NCBI GenBank assembly: GCA_003290165.1
Contig: QNQO01001171.1
Location: 124,001 to 188,000, forward strand
DNA length: 64,000 nucleotides
DNA from: Berberis thunbergii
Lineage: Eukaryota; Streptophyta; Magnoliopsida; Ranunculales; Berberidaceae
Direction: 5' to 3'
In this document: positions 11,040-23,480 of the stretch, in pieces
Numbering within the stretch: position 1 is the first letter of the stretch
How the letters are laid out: every line of letters begins with the position of its first letter
Made by a program: the position numbers and the translations under genes
The notes under the pieces: generated by a model
Database searches by the model: none
What the model saw: the letters and a program-made list of their open reading frames with translations, nothing else
What the model was told of the DNA's origin: nothing

Positions 11040-11640
11040 CTAAACATTCGATAAAATATCTGGAAAAACAGAAATCACACCCACAGACATAAAAATTCTA
11101 GAAGTGTACCCGTTCCACTGTATAGATGTTCTATCATTTCTTGGTAAGACACAAGTGGATGTTGTTCTATCAACACGTGATTGAATCTCACGCCTACCAA
11201 ACTTTGCTATAAAATCTTTGGAATCAAATCCATTAATGTAAGCTTTCATCTGATTTTGGTTATCACTACCATCTCTGATTTCCATAGACGTATCTGCAGA
11301 ACCTCTACCCCGTTCAGGTAACTGATCCCATCCAGACAATTTCATCCTTGAAACTGATAATGATTCCTTAGATTCATCTCCGATAACAAAATTATCATGC
11401 TCACTCAATTTATGGGAACCTTCACTCAATTCTTCTTGATCAACTCTAGCATCAACGTTGAAAGTACCAGAAGGCCCCATTGAATGTCGTTTGACAACCT
11501 TTGCTGCCATCATCTTGCAAGATCCAGGTACTGGAATACCTTTTTTGAGTGAATGTCCCAGAGAAGATTGAGAATTAGTTCCATGCACAACCTGCTGCTT
11601 GAGTGGGTCTACTTCAGAACCAACATAAGCAAATTCATCG
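11040..11640 (-). CDS. Unrecognised ORF next to MULE right end, possible captured gene fragment
   Basis: A 182-codon frame (11588-11040) that stays open upstream of its ATG to about 11640, close to the MULE right end. The product is hydrophilic, Ser/Asp/Glu-rich, with no domain I recognise (it contains [17 protein letters not shown]). Codon-like composition differs from the AT-rich surroundings, and the ORF sits where MULEs often carry captured host exons (Pack-MULE). No start context or promoter is convincing. It could be an exon fragment; function unknown. Confidence 0.4.
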
Positions 11641-11763
11641 GCTCACACACGTGCGCAGGAGCCCTCCTGGGTCTGTTGTGACCATCACCATAGGGTATGA
11701 ACTCATGAGGAACAGCATAGGGTGGCAAGTTTATTTCGGCAAGAAATACATCTATGCAGTATC

Positions 11764-14700
11764 TATAGCACCCCGTAATTTTTGTACTTATTGAATTTTT
11801 TTTTATATTTTTGTGTGATTGTCTTCATTAAGTTATGAGCATATGTATGAGCTATTTGTTTGTCCATGTGATGTGTAGTTTGTTTATTTAAGAATTAATT
11901 TTCTACTTACCCCTTCCTCTACTGAATCTCGAAACGAAACTCTTTTGAGTTGTATATATTGTAATACCCGCCTAATTAAATAAATATAAAAATTTCTTAT
12001 TTATTAATTATGGCATATATTGTAATCTCAATTATTTGGAATTTTTTTTTTCTATTTGCCATGGCTAAATAGGATAAGGTGTGTGTGTTTAGCCAAAATT
12101 TGTAAACCCTAATGTTGATGGATTGTTACTCAATTGTATTTGGGCTTGGTTTTGAGCTTTTATTTAACCAATGATTAGGGTTTTATTTTGTGAAAGAGGG
12201 TGGATGCATTCGAAAGTTCGATGGGGGCGAATAGCCACCCTGTAATGACCCGGTCCACATGACACCATATTGTCCGCTTTGGGCTACCAATCGGCCCGCA
12301 CGGCTTTAAAACGCGTGTTGTCATGTAGAGCGACCTCGCACACTTAAAGCACATCCCCCTCCCGCACCCAGGCGATATGGGACTATGATTCCCCTTGTAG
12401 CTCGTCCAACCCTTCTTGGCCTATTGGGCCTGTTGGGCCCTCTACCCTCACCCTCACCCTCACCTCAGGTCCGCCCACTTAGAGTCTCACAATCCACCCC
12501 CCTTAAGGCCCAACGTCCTCGTTGGCCACACAAGCACAACGTCCACGTCGCCAGAGGGCCCACCAACACTGTGGCATACTTCCGGCTGGGTCAGGCTCTG
12601 ATACCAACTGTAACGACCCGGTCCACATGACACCATATTGTCCGCTTTGGGCTACCAACCGGCCCGCACGGCTTTAAAACGCGTGTTGTCATGTAGAGCG
12701 ACCTCGCACACTTAAAGCACATCCCCCTCCCGCACCCAGGCGATATGGGACTATGATTCCCCTTGTAGCTCGTCCAACCCTTCTTGGCCTATTGGGCCTG
12801 TTGGGCCTGTTGGGCCCTCTACCCTCACCCTCACCCTCACCTCAGGTCCGCCCACTTAGGGTCTCACACACCCACCATATATATATATTAAAAATTAAAA
12901 AAAAAACCCTTTTTCCTTCCTCCTTTTCCTTCTTTTGTGCAATTTCTCTTTCTCTTATCCTTTTCGACGGCGACGAAGGTGAGAGAAGTCGTGAGGGAGA
13001 GACTTCAAGCGAGGAAAGGGACGAGGTTGCGACGAGAATGTGGCGGCGAAGGGGGTGGCTTAGCTGTGACGAGTTGGGTTGTTAAGAACTGAGGTTGCTT
13101 CAGTGATGGTGAGGGAGATGTGACGGGAACTGAGGAGGGGTGTGATCGATAGGAGAGGGTAGACTTTGTAAGCAACAATGGGGGCGGTTGGGCTTGCGAT
13201 CTAGAAGTGGTGATGCTGGATCTGCAGAACTGAGTCGCTAGTGCCGGATCAGCGGGTTTCTGCTTGGTTTCAAGCATGTCTACGACTGACTAAGGTCTAA
13301 GGTAGCTGGTGACAATGTTGGGGACAACGGCAGTGGTTGTGGTGAGTTTCTCCATCCCCTTCATCTTTACAATGAGATTTTAGATTGAATTGCAAGTTTT
13401 GTGTTTTGTTTTGGATTTTTTATGTATAAAAAAAAAACATAGCTTGACACATATCGAAATGAATATGAAGTGTTATAGAATACCTTATATTGATTGCTGA
13501 TAGTTAACAAATCGCCAATGCTATTAGTTTTCACTTTGCATCTTCCATTTTAGTTCTTGTAGACTTTGTCACTTGAAAGTGAAACCATCAGTATTGTTAT
13601 CAATAATAAACCAATTCAACTTCACATCCGCGTACTTTGGATGTGTTTCTTACTTCGCTTTCTCTTTCTCTTTTCCTTGACTTATCGTTCAAATTTCTGA
13701 CTACTAATCGTCGCATTTCTCTTGCTGATTAATTTTTATTGATAAGGAAATAATTTTGTACTTACAATTTTAGATCTGAATTGGGTGCATTTGTCTTTTG
13801 CACGCAGAGGGGTATTGACTCACAGGCAATAAGGATTAAAGATGATTACATATGGAATGTTCATGCAGCATATGTGCACTAATTAATTGTGACTGGCTGG
13901 CTAGTAACAACTAATAACTATAGGGGGTGTTTGAGTTTAATAAGCCACAATGGCTTCCATGTCCCTACAAAAGTCTTCCAGGCCACATTTTTTGCTTGGA
14001 CTCAACAACCTCTCTCTTTTCAAATTATCATAATGGTCACCAGAAACATTTTGTCCCAAATCCCAATTCCTTTGCAAGAGAAAATCTGTTATGCATATAG
14101 ACAACTATTGAGTGAGTGAGTCTAATTCAGGGACACACCAGCCATATAGACTTTGAGTAGTCCAGATAATGGACTAGTTCATTCTGGGGTCGGATTAGTT
14201 TTCCTGAGTTGCATCCTTACTTTGGACTAGTTTTGGTTTGATGCATTTTAGACCATGCATCATAAAGTATTTTAGACATATGAGTACCTCCGTCATTATT
14301 TTTGTTGCTTCCATGAAATTCCACCTCAATTGATTTAAGTTATAGGTATGAGTTTAAGCTTTACACATAAAGTTAATTGAGACAAGAATGAAATCAATAG
14401 AGCAAAAACCCATTCACTGATTTCAATATTTAGTATCTTGAACATCAAATATACTTTGTGTGAATTGGAAACTGGAAATGCCATCCACTTGTTTGATTAT
14501 ATGTTACTTTCAAGTCACTAGTTGTTTTAAGCATCAGTGGTGCCTTATCTTTGGGAAATTGAGTTCTTTTCAAGTTGATTATTTTAGTTGTATGGTTCTT
14601 GATTCATGATCACATAGAGATTGAATTCTTGTTATCCTTACTCATGTTGAAGCTTGTTAGGAAGAGTATACATATACTGAATTGGCATATGAGCTTATGA

Positions 14701-15898
14701 TAAGCATACGTTTCATGCGGTTACATTAGTGCCTGATAATACTTTGAATACTCTGACTGCCAAATTCATTTGTTTGTATAGTTTAGAGTGTGACATGCTT
14801 ACTTGGCAAATGTGTCAAATATTATTTGTTCCCCAAGAGAATGGTGGATACTGTGGTTGATTTATTTATGGTTGACAAAGTGTCACCATAAAAGAGTTTT
14901 GAGTTTTAGTTGATATTTTTGTATGCTCTTTTCCACAACTCCGAAGAAAAAAAAATGTGAAAAGAAAAGAAATTTTTGTATACAGACTTGCTTGTATACG
15001 TGTGATATTATTATTGGTATGCAGACTTGCTTGCATATCGGTGCACCGTTCCATGTGCGTTAGGTTGTACGTGTAGATTTAGGAAGAATACTTGAAAGTG
15101 ATAGAACTTCGGGTGAGATGACATGACACTCGAGGTGGCACCCCACTTGGGTCATGTACACTCCGAGTGGCTTCGATGGCAAGGGAGACACACTTGGGTG
15201 AGGTGTGTTCGGCACATGGAGGATAGTGCGATTGTGGAAAAGAAGCGAGATTTCTTTTTTGTGTATGTGCATGATTACCGTAAAGGAAGAAACTAAATGC
15301 TCATTTAACCATTGAATGAGAACTACATGTCTTCCTAAAGGTAGAAAAATATGTTTTGTTAATATTTCAATAATAGTCTAATATGATTATGAATTGTATT
15401 GTTGTGGCATTTATGACGATTGATAACTCATAAATTTTATTTATTAGTAATAAATAATGCATATTTATTTATTAGGATGATAACACCTTTGCCTCATTGA
15501 GGAACTACCTGATGGTGTGGTTGTTTATTGTTTTATTTATTTTGATGTTGTTATGTGCGGATTTATTGATTTTGGGATGAAAATTTCTCACACCAGCTTT
15601 ATTGCTGACCCAAGTGAGTTTTTGCTTCTTGGGTACATTCCTTTGGGAATGTAGCCGATTAGCCTTTCAGGTTTAGAAATTTTGAGCTGCGTTACTGGAG
15701 TTCTGCTAGTGAGCTAGCCACGCCAGTCAGTCTTATCGGGTTAAAATTTTATTTGTTTCAGTAATCTAAATCATGTTTAGTTGTTGCTGCTATTTGTTTC
15801 TGTTGTTATTGAATTCTCACGTCCCGAGTTTTGGGGGAAACGGATAATCCTACGTGGATTTTGGGATTTTCATTTTCTTTGAAAATCGGGGCGTGATA
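11764..15898 (+). mobile_element. Solo-LTR-like element (4.1 kb with nested TRIM) in GLR-E S1 exon
   Basis: The same five bases, GTATC, flank it (11759-11763 and 15899-15903), and joining the flanks restores GLR exon order. The ends TATAGCACCCCG... and ...CGGGGCGTGATA are imperfect inverted repeats. They read as LTR ends TG..CA in which both terminal dinucleotides have become TA, as methylcytosine deamination would do. No gag/pol is present. Minus the TRIM it is about 3.5 kb, a size known for LTRs of Del/Tekay-type elements; orientation and family are inferred. Apart from the TRIM and a GC-richer patch at 12900-13330 it holds no gene. Confidence 0.65.
12241..12868 (-). mobile_element. TRIM (terminal-repeat retrotransposon in miniature), complete
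   Basis: Two LTRs, 12241-12491 and 12609-12868, near identical except for a 9-bp GGGCCTGTT-type repeat number change and a few bases, surround only 117 bp. Read on the minus strand, the LTR begins TGTGAGAC and ends GTTACA/ATTACA. The 5' LTR is followed by TTGGTATCAGAGCC, the primer-binding site for initiator tRNA-Met, and the 3' LTR is preceded by a polypurine tract (AAGGGGGGTGGAT). The TSD is CACCC (12236-12240 and 12869-12873). It has no coding capacity, so it needs enzymes in trans. No 5S-like block was recognised, so it is probably not Cassandra. Confidence 0.93.
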
Positions 15899-16204
15899 GT
15901 ATCCCTTCATCATCTCCTACCTTTCACTTTTGACATGAATTCCCTATAACTATACAATTTTTGACGCAGCGGGTTGCTAGGTGCGCCCTAACTTGCGATC
16001 TCACAAAGAGAATGAAGGTAAAATTCTCACACAGAGAAGTAGATACTTAGGTTTTTTTGATTTGAAAACTTGATGCCTACAGATCCATATTGAGTTGGTA
16101 TTTATACATGAATTGTTGCAGAAATACAAGGAAAAAATACACGCGGGTCGTTGACTTTTGACACACTGTGAACGGCGCGTGGGCGACTTGATGCAGTTCC
16201 TGCA

Positions 16205-19200
16205 TTAGTTCTCCCCCTCTAGAACACAACTCATCCTCGAGTTGGAATAAGGCAACGGAGGTGGTCCATGGTACTCGTACAGATCTTGAACATTGAAGGT
16301 CTTCGAGATCGTATATGCGTCCGAAAGATTAATGACATATGAATTATCATTAATCTTGTGAAGGATTTTAAATGGACCTATGTTCTTTTGTTTAAGCTTG
16401 TTGTATTCTCCAGGTGGAAGCCATTCTTTGCGCAAATGGACCATCACAAAATCTCCTTCATGAAATGATTTGTGTCTCCTGTGTTTGTCAGCGTCAGCTT
16501 GGTACTTCGCGGCATATTCTTCCAACTTCTTTTTGACTTCTCCATGAATGTTGGTTACCCTTTCAATCATATGGTAAGCAATGATGCTCATTCCTGGAAG
16601 CTTTGGTAACAGAACCAAGTCTAGAGTATGTAACGGGGGTCTAATGTAAACAACTTCAAAAGGAGATTTACCACTTGAACGATTTGGCACGTTGTTGTAA
16701 GCGAATTCAGCTTGTGGTAACACATTTTCCCATTGCTTTGGATTTTTCTTAATCAAGCATCGCAACATATTTCCCAAGGTACGATTTGTAACTTATGTTT
16801 GCCCATCAGTTTGTGGATGACATATGCTGCTATACTGTAATGATGTGTCAAGCCTTCTCCACAAGGTACGCCAAAAATGGCTGAGAAATTTGCTATCACG
16901 ATCAGAAACTATGGTCTTTGGTAACCCATGTAGATGAACGACTTCTCGAAAGAATAATTGAGCAATATGGGTAGCATCTGAAGTCTTCTTGCATAGAATA
17001 AAAGGAGCCATTTTAAAAAAACGATCAATCATAACAAAGATAGAATCTGAACTTCTTTGTGTACGCGGCAATCCTAGGATGAAATCCATTGATAAATCTT
17101 CCCATGGGGCATTAGGAATTGGAAGTGGCGTATAGAGTCCAGTATTTTGAGCTTGTCCTTTGGCAGTCTGACATGTATAGCATCGTTTGACAAACTTTTC
17201 CACGTCATGCCTGAAATGCGGCCAGTAGTATCGAGCTTCCACCAGTGAAATTGTCTTATCTCGTCCCATGTGTCCACTCAGTCCTCTACTGTGTAGTTCT
17301 TGAATGATGTGCTCCCTAAGGGACCCTCGGGGAATACATAGACGGTTTTCAAAGAATAGAAAACCATAATGTATTTGGTGTTTTTCAGTGGTTCCATTAG
17401 TGCACTTTTTCCATTCATCCTTGAAGTCTTCATCCTCCGCGTACAAGTCTTTCAAATAATCAAATCTGATGATTTCACCTCGAACAGATGTCAGCAACAT
17501 GATTCGGCGACTCAATGCATCAGCGACTTTGTTGAACTGTACAGACTTGTGCCTGAGTGAAAAAGTGAACCTCTGGATGTAGCCAATCCATCGTGCATGC
17601 ATCCGATTTGCTTTGGAAGAATTGTTGAGATACTTAAGAGCCTGATGGTCTGTGTTGAGGATGAATTCCTTATGCACTAGGTATGACTCCCATTGCTGCA
17701 ATGTGCGAACGACTGCATACAACTCTTGATCATATGTCGACCATTTCTTTCTTGAGTCGCTAAGTTTCTCACTAAAAAAAGCTATTGGTTTCATCTCCTG
17801 GGATAGAACAGCTCCATTGCCTACCCCTGAAGCATCACAATCGACTTCGAACATCTTCTCAAAGTCGGGAAGTGCAAGAACTGGTGCATTTGTCAAATTT
17901 TCCTTTAAAACTGCAAAGCTTTGTTCTGCTTGATCTGTCCAAGGGAATTGTTTCTGCTTTAAACAATCCGTGAGAGGTGCGGCGATAGTACTGAAATTCT
18001 TCACGAACCTCTTGTAAAATGTCGCTAATCCATGGAAACTTCGAACTTCTATAATTGTTCTCGATATTGGCCACTCTCGGATAGCTTTCACCTTTTCCTG
18101 ATCAACCTTGATTCCATCAGAGCACAAAGCCCAAGAATATTAAGCTATCTGTCATAAAGCTACACTTTTTCAGATTAGCATACAACATGTTGGCCCGCAA
18201 TGCTTCAAAAACCTCCTTCAAATGCTGCAAATGTTCTTCCTCACTACGGCTATAGATAAGGATATCGTCAAAATAGACGACAACGAACTTTCCAATGAAA
18301 GGCTGAAGTACCTGATTCATTAGCCTCATGTAGGTACTCGGGGCATTGGATAAACCAAAGGGCATAACTAGCCACTCGTATAGTCCTTCGTGTGTTTTGA
18401 ACGCTGTCTTCCATTCATCTCCAGGACGAACACGAATATGATGATACCCACTTTGTAGATCAATCTTAGAAAAAAAATTTGACCCTCCCAATCTATCCAG
18501 CATGTCATCCAGTCGAGGAATGGGAAACCGATATCGTACCGTGATTTTGTTAATAGCTCGGCTATCAACGCACATCCTCTAGCTTCCATCTTTCTTCGGT
18601 GTTAGGAGTGCAGGTACGGCTATGAGACTCATGCTTTCACGACCCAAGCCCTTCTTAAGAAGATCTTCTACTTGTCCTTGCATAATCTCATATTCTTTGG
18701 GACTCATGCGGTAGTGTGGCAAGTTAGGCAAGCTTGATCCAGGGACAAGATCAATATGGTGCTGAATATCTCTCAATGGTGGAAGTCCAGCAGGTAGTTC
18801 GTCGGGAACAATATCACTAAACTCTGCTAGTAGAGGCTGAACTGGTTCTAGCACGCTTTGCGAGGTAGTTGTCTCTTTCAGTACTAAAATGAGATTGGTC
18901 TTGGCTTTCGAACATGTCGAATTGTTTGGCTGCCTCATTGGGGCGAGAATAATCTTCACACGGTCCTTGTAGAATGTGTAAGTATTGCTCCTACCATCAT
19001 GCATCGTTTTCAAGTCGAACTGCCACGGTCGACCAAGTAGCATATGACATGCATCCATATCGACAACATCGCACAATACCTTATCTTGGTACTTGCCGAT
19101 AGATAAAAGTATGCGACATTGCTCCATTACTCTTGTTTCATTAACATCTTTGATTCACCCAATATTGTACGAAGATGGATGAGGCTGAGTTGGCAGCTGC

Positions 19201-20531
19201 AGTTTACCCACCATAGTTTTGAAAATAATGTTTTCGCTACTGCCACTGTCAATGATAAGATCACATATGCATTGATTAACAGTGCACCGGGTTTTGAAGA
19301 TGTTGTGCCGCTGGATGTCCTCATCTTTCTTTGGGGTGTACATTAGTCGCCTTATTACTAAGGATACACCCTCATCTTCATAAGTGAGTTCTTCTGGTTC
19401 CGCTTCCTCCTCGGACTCATCCTCTGGATAATCTTCGCCTCCTTCAACGTCATCATCATGTGTGGCTAAATTGACTGATTTGTTCTGACGACATTGATTA
19501 GAATAATGCCCTGTTTGCCCGCAACGGTAACATTTGTGGCCTCTTGGAACGACATAAGGGTTGTTGGAATTGGGCTTGTTTGCTGCCTCCCTTTGCGGTA
19601 GTGTTACAGGTTGTTTTTTAGGCTGGTTTGGCTTAGGCGTCTCAACTTGTGGTCTCACCATTGCCTTCCCTTTGCTTAGGTCAGGTCTTTGAGGTGCTGA
19701 AGATTGGGACGACACTGGATTCGACACTGGATTGCGTAATCCCCTTTTACCAAGCTGTGTTTCAATCTTCAAGGCAAGTTGAATGGCACTGGAAAGTGTG
19801 CTGTGTGACTATTTGAAGACTTCGTCTTGTATGTTGGCACGAAGTCCATCGACAAATCTAGAAATTTTCTGACTTTCAGATTCTCGAATGTCCACACGAG
19901 CAGCAAGCTTGTGAAATTTGGTAACATACTCCGACACAATCTGATATGCTTGCCGACAATGCTGATAGCGACTAAAGAGTGTTTGCTCGTAATCTGGAGG
20001 TAGAAAGTGTTCTTTCATCAACTGCTTCATACGCCTCCAAGTTCAGACTTTGTTCTTCCCTTGTCGGATGCGTGTGGTTTGTAGTTGGTCCCACCAAGCT
20101 AACACGCCTCCTTTAAGTTGATAGGCTACCAACTTGACCTTCATGTATTCTTCAGTTTCCCAATAGTCAAAGAATTTCTCCACTTCAGCTAGCCAATCAA
20201 GAAATTCTTCAATCACGAACAGGCCATCGAAATATGGAATTTCGATCTTCATACGATAGTTGTCCTGACGTCTTTCTTGGTCGGGCCCAAGAGTAGTTGG
20301 TACTTCATCATCACTACTCATATCGTGTTATGGATCAAACTCATTTCTGAGTCTGAAATTGTCACGGTGATTATTGGGTTCTCTCCATCGATTGGGTGTG
20401 TCTCGTCCGCCAATGAGTTGAGTCAAATTCTCGATCATTGCCTCTAGATTTTGTAACCTTCTTTCAACTGCTTCCACAGACTCCTTTGTTGCAAATATCT
20501 CCACTTGTTGATTTTGCTGGCTGGACTCCAT
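16205..20531 (-). pseudogene. Gypsy family 1 gag-pol, single ORF with few stops and one frameshift
   Basis: All parts lie in one frame from the gag ATG (20531, MESSQQNQQ) down to about 18120, with in-frame stops near 20325, 20041, 19807, 19153 and 18577. One frameshift near 18120 precedes the rest. Domains in order: gag; CCHC knuckle (CYRCGQTGHYSNQC, about 19490-19535); protease DSG (about 19250); reverse transcriptase with intact YFDD (about 18260-18275); RNase H (DCDASG); integrase HHCC (about 17130-17280) and catalytic core; GPF motif (IGPF, about 16360). No chromodomain follows. The low lesion count suggests a fairly young copy. Confidence 0.9.
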
Positions 20532-20980
20532 GTCAGATTTTTTTTTAACAAATACAAGCACAAAATACAAAGTGCAATTTTTTTTTATTATTTTTTTTGG
20601 CGCTGTCCCCGCACACTAAATTTTACTTTCAAAAGAAAAATACGCAAAAAACACTTCCTCTTTTCTTTTCTCTCTCCCTTTCTCACCTACTTTTTTTTAA
20701 GCCACTCAACAAATGCCAACTACCCCACCTACCATTTTTATGACTTGTCCTTTTCTTCTTTTCTCTTTTTTTTTTTTTTTTTCACTTGTCCCCATTTGCC
20801 CCTTTACCCTTTTTTTTTTTTTTTTTTATAATCAAATTGGGATGTTGACCCATTTTATTCATTTAAACAACCAAGCCCGAAGACTACATGACTGAGCCTA
20901 TAGGGTTAACTAAAAAGCCGATACAAACTCTTACCAAAGATAGGATTCACCACTACAAGCGTAGACAAAAAAAAACAAAT

Positions 20981-23247
20981 TCAGTCTTTGTACCTTTTGT
21001 TTTCTTTCCTTGTTCTATTGGATTTTCGGGGACAAAAGCTGGTATCTTTGGTGTGGCGCCTCTTATTCATCTTTCCATCTAACATAGCCCCTAAATCCAA
21101 ATCACTGTTTACTGTCTGTGGACCAAACTCAGGTTCTGAGTTGACTTCATCACTATCCTCACTAGTACTTTCGAGTGTATCGATATTCAATTTCGGCCGT
21201 CGAAGTAGCCTATTTTCTTTGAACAAAGATATAGCGTTATTAAAGTTGTCTCCGATTCTTTTATAATCCGGAGAAGTTTTGATAGCGTATTTGTCAAAAT
21301 GTCTCTTTAACCTGAGCAAAGACTGAAACTCATCATCCGACGGATCCTGCACTTGCTGATCCTGCAAAGCATCCCCTAGCTCTGTGCTAGTAGCACCGAG
21401 GTGCCCCCCCCAGATGAGTAACTGAAGCCAATTGTGCCGACTGAGATCCAACATTATTGGGTTCAATATGATGAGGTTGCTGAAGACCCGCCGTTCCTGC
21501 TCATTCCCAGCTGCCACGGGTACTGACAAGTGTCCAATGGCCGCGAGTTGTGGTCGTCTAGCATGTTCTGCTGTCAACTGTTCCAACATTGTTGACTTCG
21601 CCGTTCCAGCCCCTACTTCCCGTGTAAATACAGTCGGCCTGGTCTTCTGCGTAATAGAATCTGATCGAGGAGAAACCACGCCAATTACAGGAGAGAATTC
21701 TCCGAGAGAATCAAGTGCTACCTAGGGTAACTCGACCCCTGTTTTGGGACAGTGATCTGGCTGGGGCGAAACTGCCCCTGTTTTGATGCAGGGCCCAAGC
21801 TGGGATGACACAAAATCTGGCTGAGGCGAGACGACTTCCCCTGCTTTGATGCAGGGCACAGGCTGGGACGAAACTAGATATGGCTGGGGCAATCCTGAAT
21901 CAGCATGCCCAACTTGACCCTCGCCGTTTGAGTCACTCGTCGCACCTTGCGACGCTGCCGCATGATTATGTTGAATTTTAATATTTTTGTTCGTGTCGTC
22001 GAAACAAACACTCTTTGCCCCTGAAATGACATCATCATGTTGTTGTAACAGCTGTGCCTGATTGCCAATAACATTTGCAATCTCCGAAAATGTATACCCC
22101 GCCTCCAGGAGGCATTCCTCAGTGGATTCTTGCCTAGCCACAGCATGGTCATGAGCCATGATCTTACCCACCAGTTTCTCCGCTAAAGCATCCTCATCTT
22201 CCTCGATATTTTCTGTAAGGGTCTCAAATTTGTTTGACATCTCCACCTTTACCGATTCGATGTTCAATAAGTTCGCCTTATGATCATGGCCTCCTTGATC
22301 TCCTCTCCTCTATCATTTTTAGCACCACTCGTGCCCACATCAGATTTTGCACCTTTATTTTTATGAGCTACTGGAACATACTGTTGCTTAATAACCTTGG
22401 TATCCACCTTATGGTTCTCATGTTTCGCTTCTTGTCCACCGTGGGATGTTTTCACATGTCCCTTGAGACCTAGCTTTTTCCTTCACAATTCTTCATGATG
22501 TCCTAGCAAAGAACAATAGTCACAATATTTGAATCCCAGGTACTCAATTTTCTGCCAGAAACCCCTATTATTAGACCTATCAATCCAAATCATATTCGAT
22601 AACTTTTCTGCCAACGTCATCTCCACGCAAACACGGGCAGAACCCAGACGTGATAAACAACGGGTATGGTCATCCACACGTAAGAAACCACCAAAAGAAT
22701 TCACAATAGCTTTTAAAAGAGGAGGATGAAATAAATGCAAAGGCAGGTTAGGCAACTCTACCCACAGTGGAACCGAGACTGGATCTGCTTTCAGACTGAA
22801 ACCATCATGCCAGCGAAAGGCTTTGAAACACACTCCTAGGATCAAGAATGAGTCCCTTGACAAGACTTTCTTTGCTTCCACTTCAGACTGGAACCGGACG
22901 AGAACGTGCCTTTGATCAAGAAGACCTAGAGAAAAGTCACCTAATATCCCCCAAGTTCGATGAATAGAATCTCGTATATCGACCAATGTTGGCCGGTAAC
23001 TAGAGAACTTTAAAACTATCACGTGTTGTTCCATGAAAGCCTCTCCACGGGATTCATCAGAAGCCGTAAGCCCAATGGCTGGCTCTCCTTCTTTCCGAAA
23101 TCTTGTTCCCTCCACATGTGACTCCTTAACATCATCCACAAGAAATTTTCCAATTATTTGGGCGAAAGAGAGTTTTGGAGCCTCTTCCGGGGGTTCCTTG
23201 CCCCCCAATGGGGGAAAGGAAGAGTTGACGACTAAGGGAGCCGTCAT
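20981..23247 (-). pseudogene. L1-type ORF1 protein (DUF4283 + zinc knuckle), broken
   Basis: RNA-binding gag-like protein of plant L1 elements. It begins at ATG 23247 with an N-terminal segment and a DUF4283 domain (about residues 80-200: FSLGLLDQRHVLVRF, then VPLWVELPNLPLHLF). A CCHC-like start follows (CDYCSLLGHHEEL, ending 22483), where the frame is lost. Linker and C-terminal parts continue in fragments 22455-22264, 22267-21722 and 21679-20981; they are hydrophilic and end with basic residues before the 3'-UTR. Because several short frames are needed, I call it a pseudogene. ORF2 should follow and does not. Confidence 0.8.
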
Positions 23248-23289
23248 GTTGCAAAGAATCTCGCCAGCCCTTTAAAAAAAGCAGTGCAT

Positions 23290-23480
23290 CAGGAAGCAAT
23301 GCAACAAAATAATGCAATAGGCCAAGCAATGGCCAAGCAAAACCAAGCAATGGCCAAGCAAAACCAATCAAAAGCCAAGCAAAAACAGGCCAAGCAGCAG
23401 GCCAGAATTCGCCAAGCAATGCAACACAGCGATGCGACAAAAAGATGCAACAAAGCAATGCAATAAAGCAAGGCAACCGG
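23290..23480. repeat. Short tandem repeats in LINE 5' region
   Basis: Iterated AATGGCCAAGCAAAACCAAGC-like words (period about 20-21 bp) grade into CAAAGCAATGCAA-type repeats. They lie upstream of the ORF1 start (23247), where L1 elements carry promoter monomers. They produce apparent ORFs rich in Gln/Ala/Lys or Trp/Leu, which I do not count as genes. Confidence 0.75.

Larger units (their letters stand above)
5816..11673 (+). mobile_element. Mutator-like element (MULE) inserted in the GLR-E S1 exon
   Basis: An 11-bp direct repeat, TGTTGTGACCA, flanks the element (5805-5815 and 11674-11684); the paralog at about 27200 has this site once. The ends are inverted: left GGACCC...GGGCTCCTGCGCA, right its near complement (TGCGCAGGAGCCC...GGGTC). 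It carries a FAR1-type transposase pseudogene on the plus strand and, antisense to it, a viroplasmin-like/TM ORF and an unrecognised 182-codon ORF. A TSD of 9-11 bp and a FAR1/MULE transposase fit Mutator superfamily elements. About 5.86 kb in total. Confidence 0.9.

Noticed and set aside
12241..12868. Cassandra TRIM with 5S rRNA-like promoter
   Set aside because: No 5S-like internal control region was recognised in the LTRs; structure supports only a generic TRIM.
12385..13277. GC-richer ORFs on both strands in and beside the TRIM
   Set aside because: Those at 12385-12870 are LTR sequence read through (Pro/Leu/Ser repeats). The ones to 13277 lack any domain and sit in the solo-LTR-like element.
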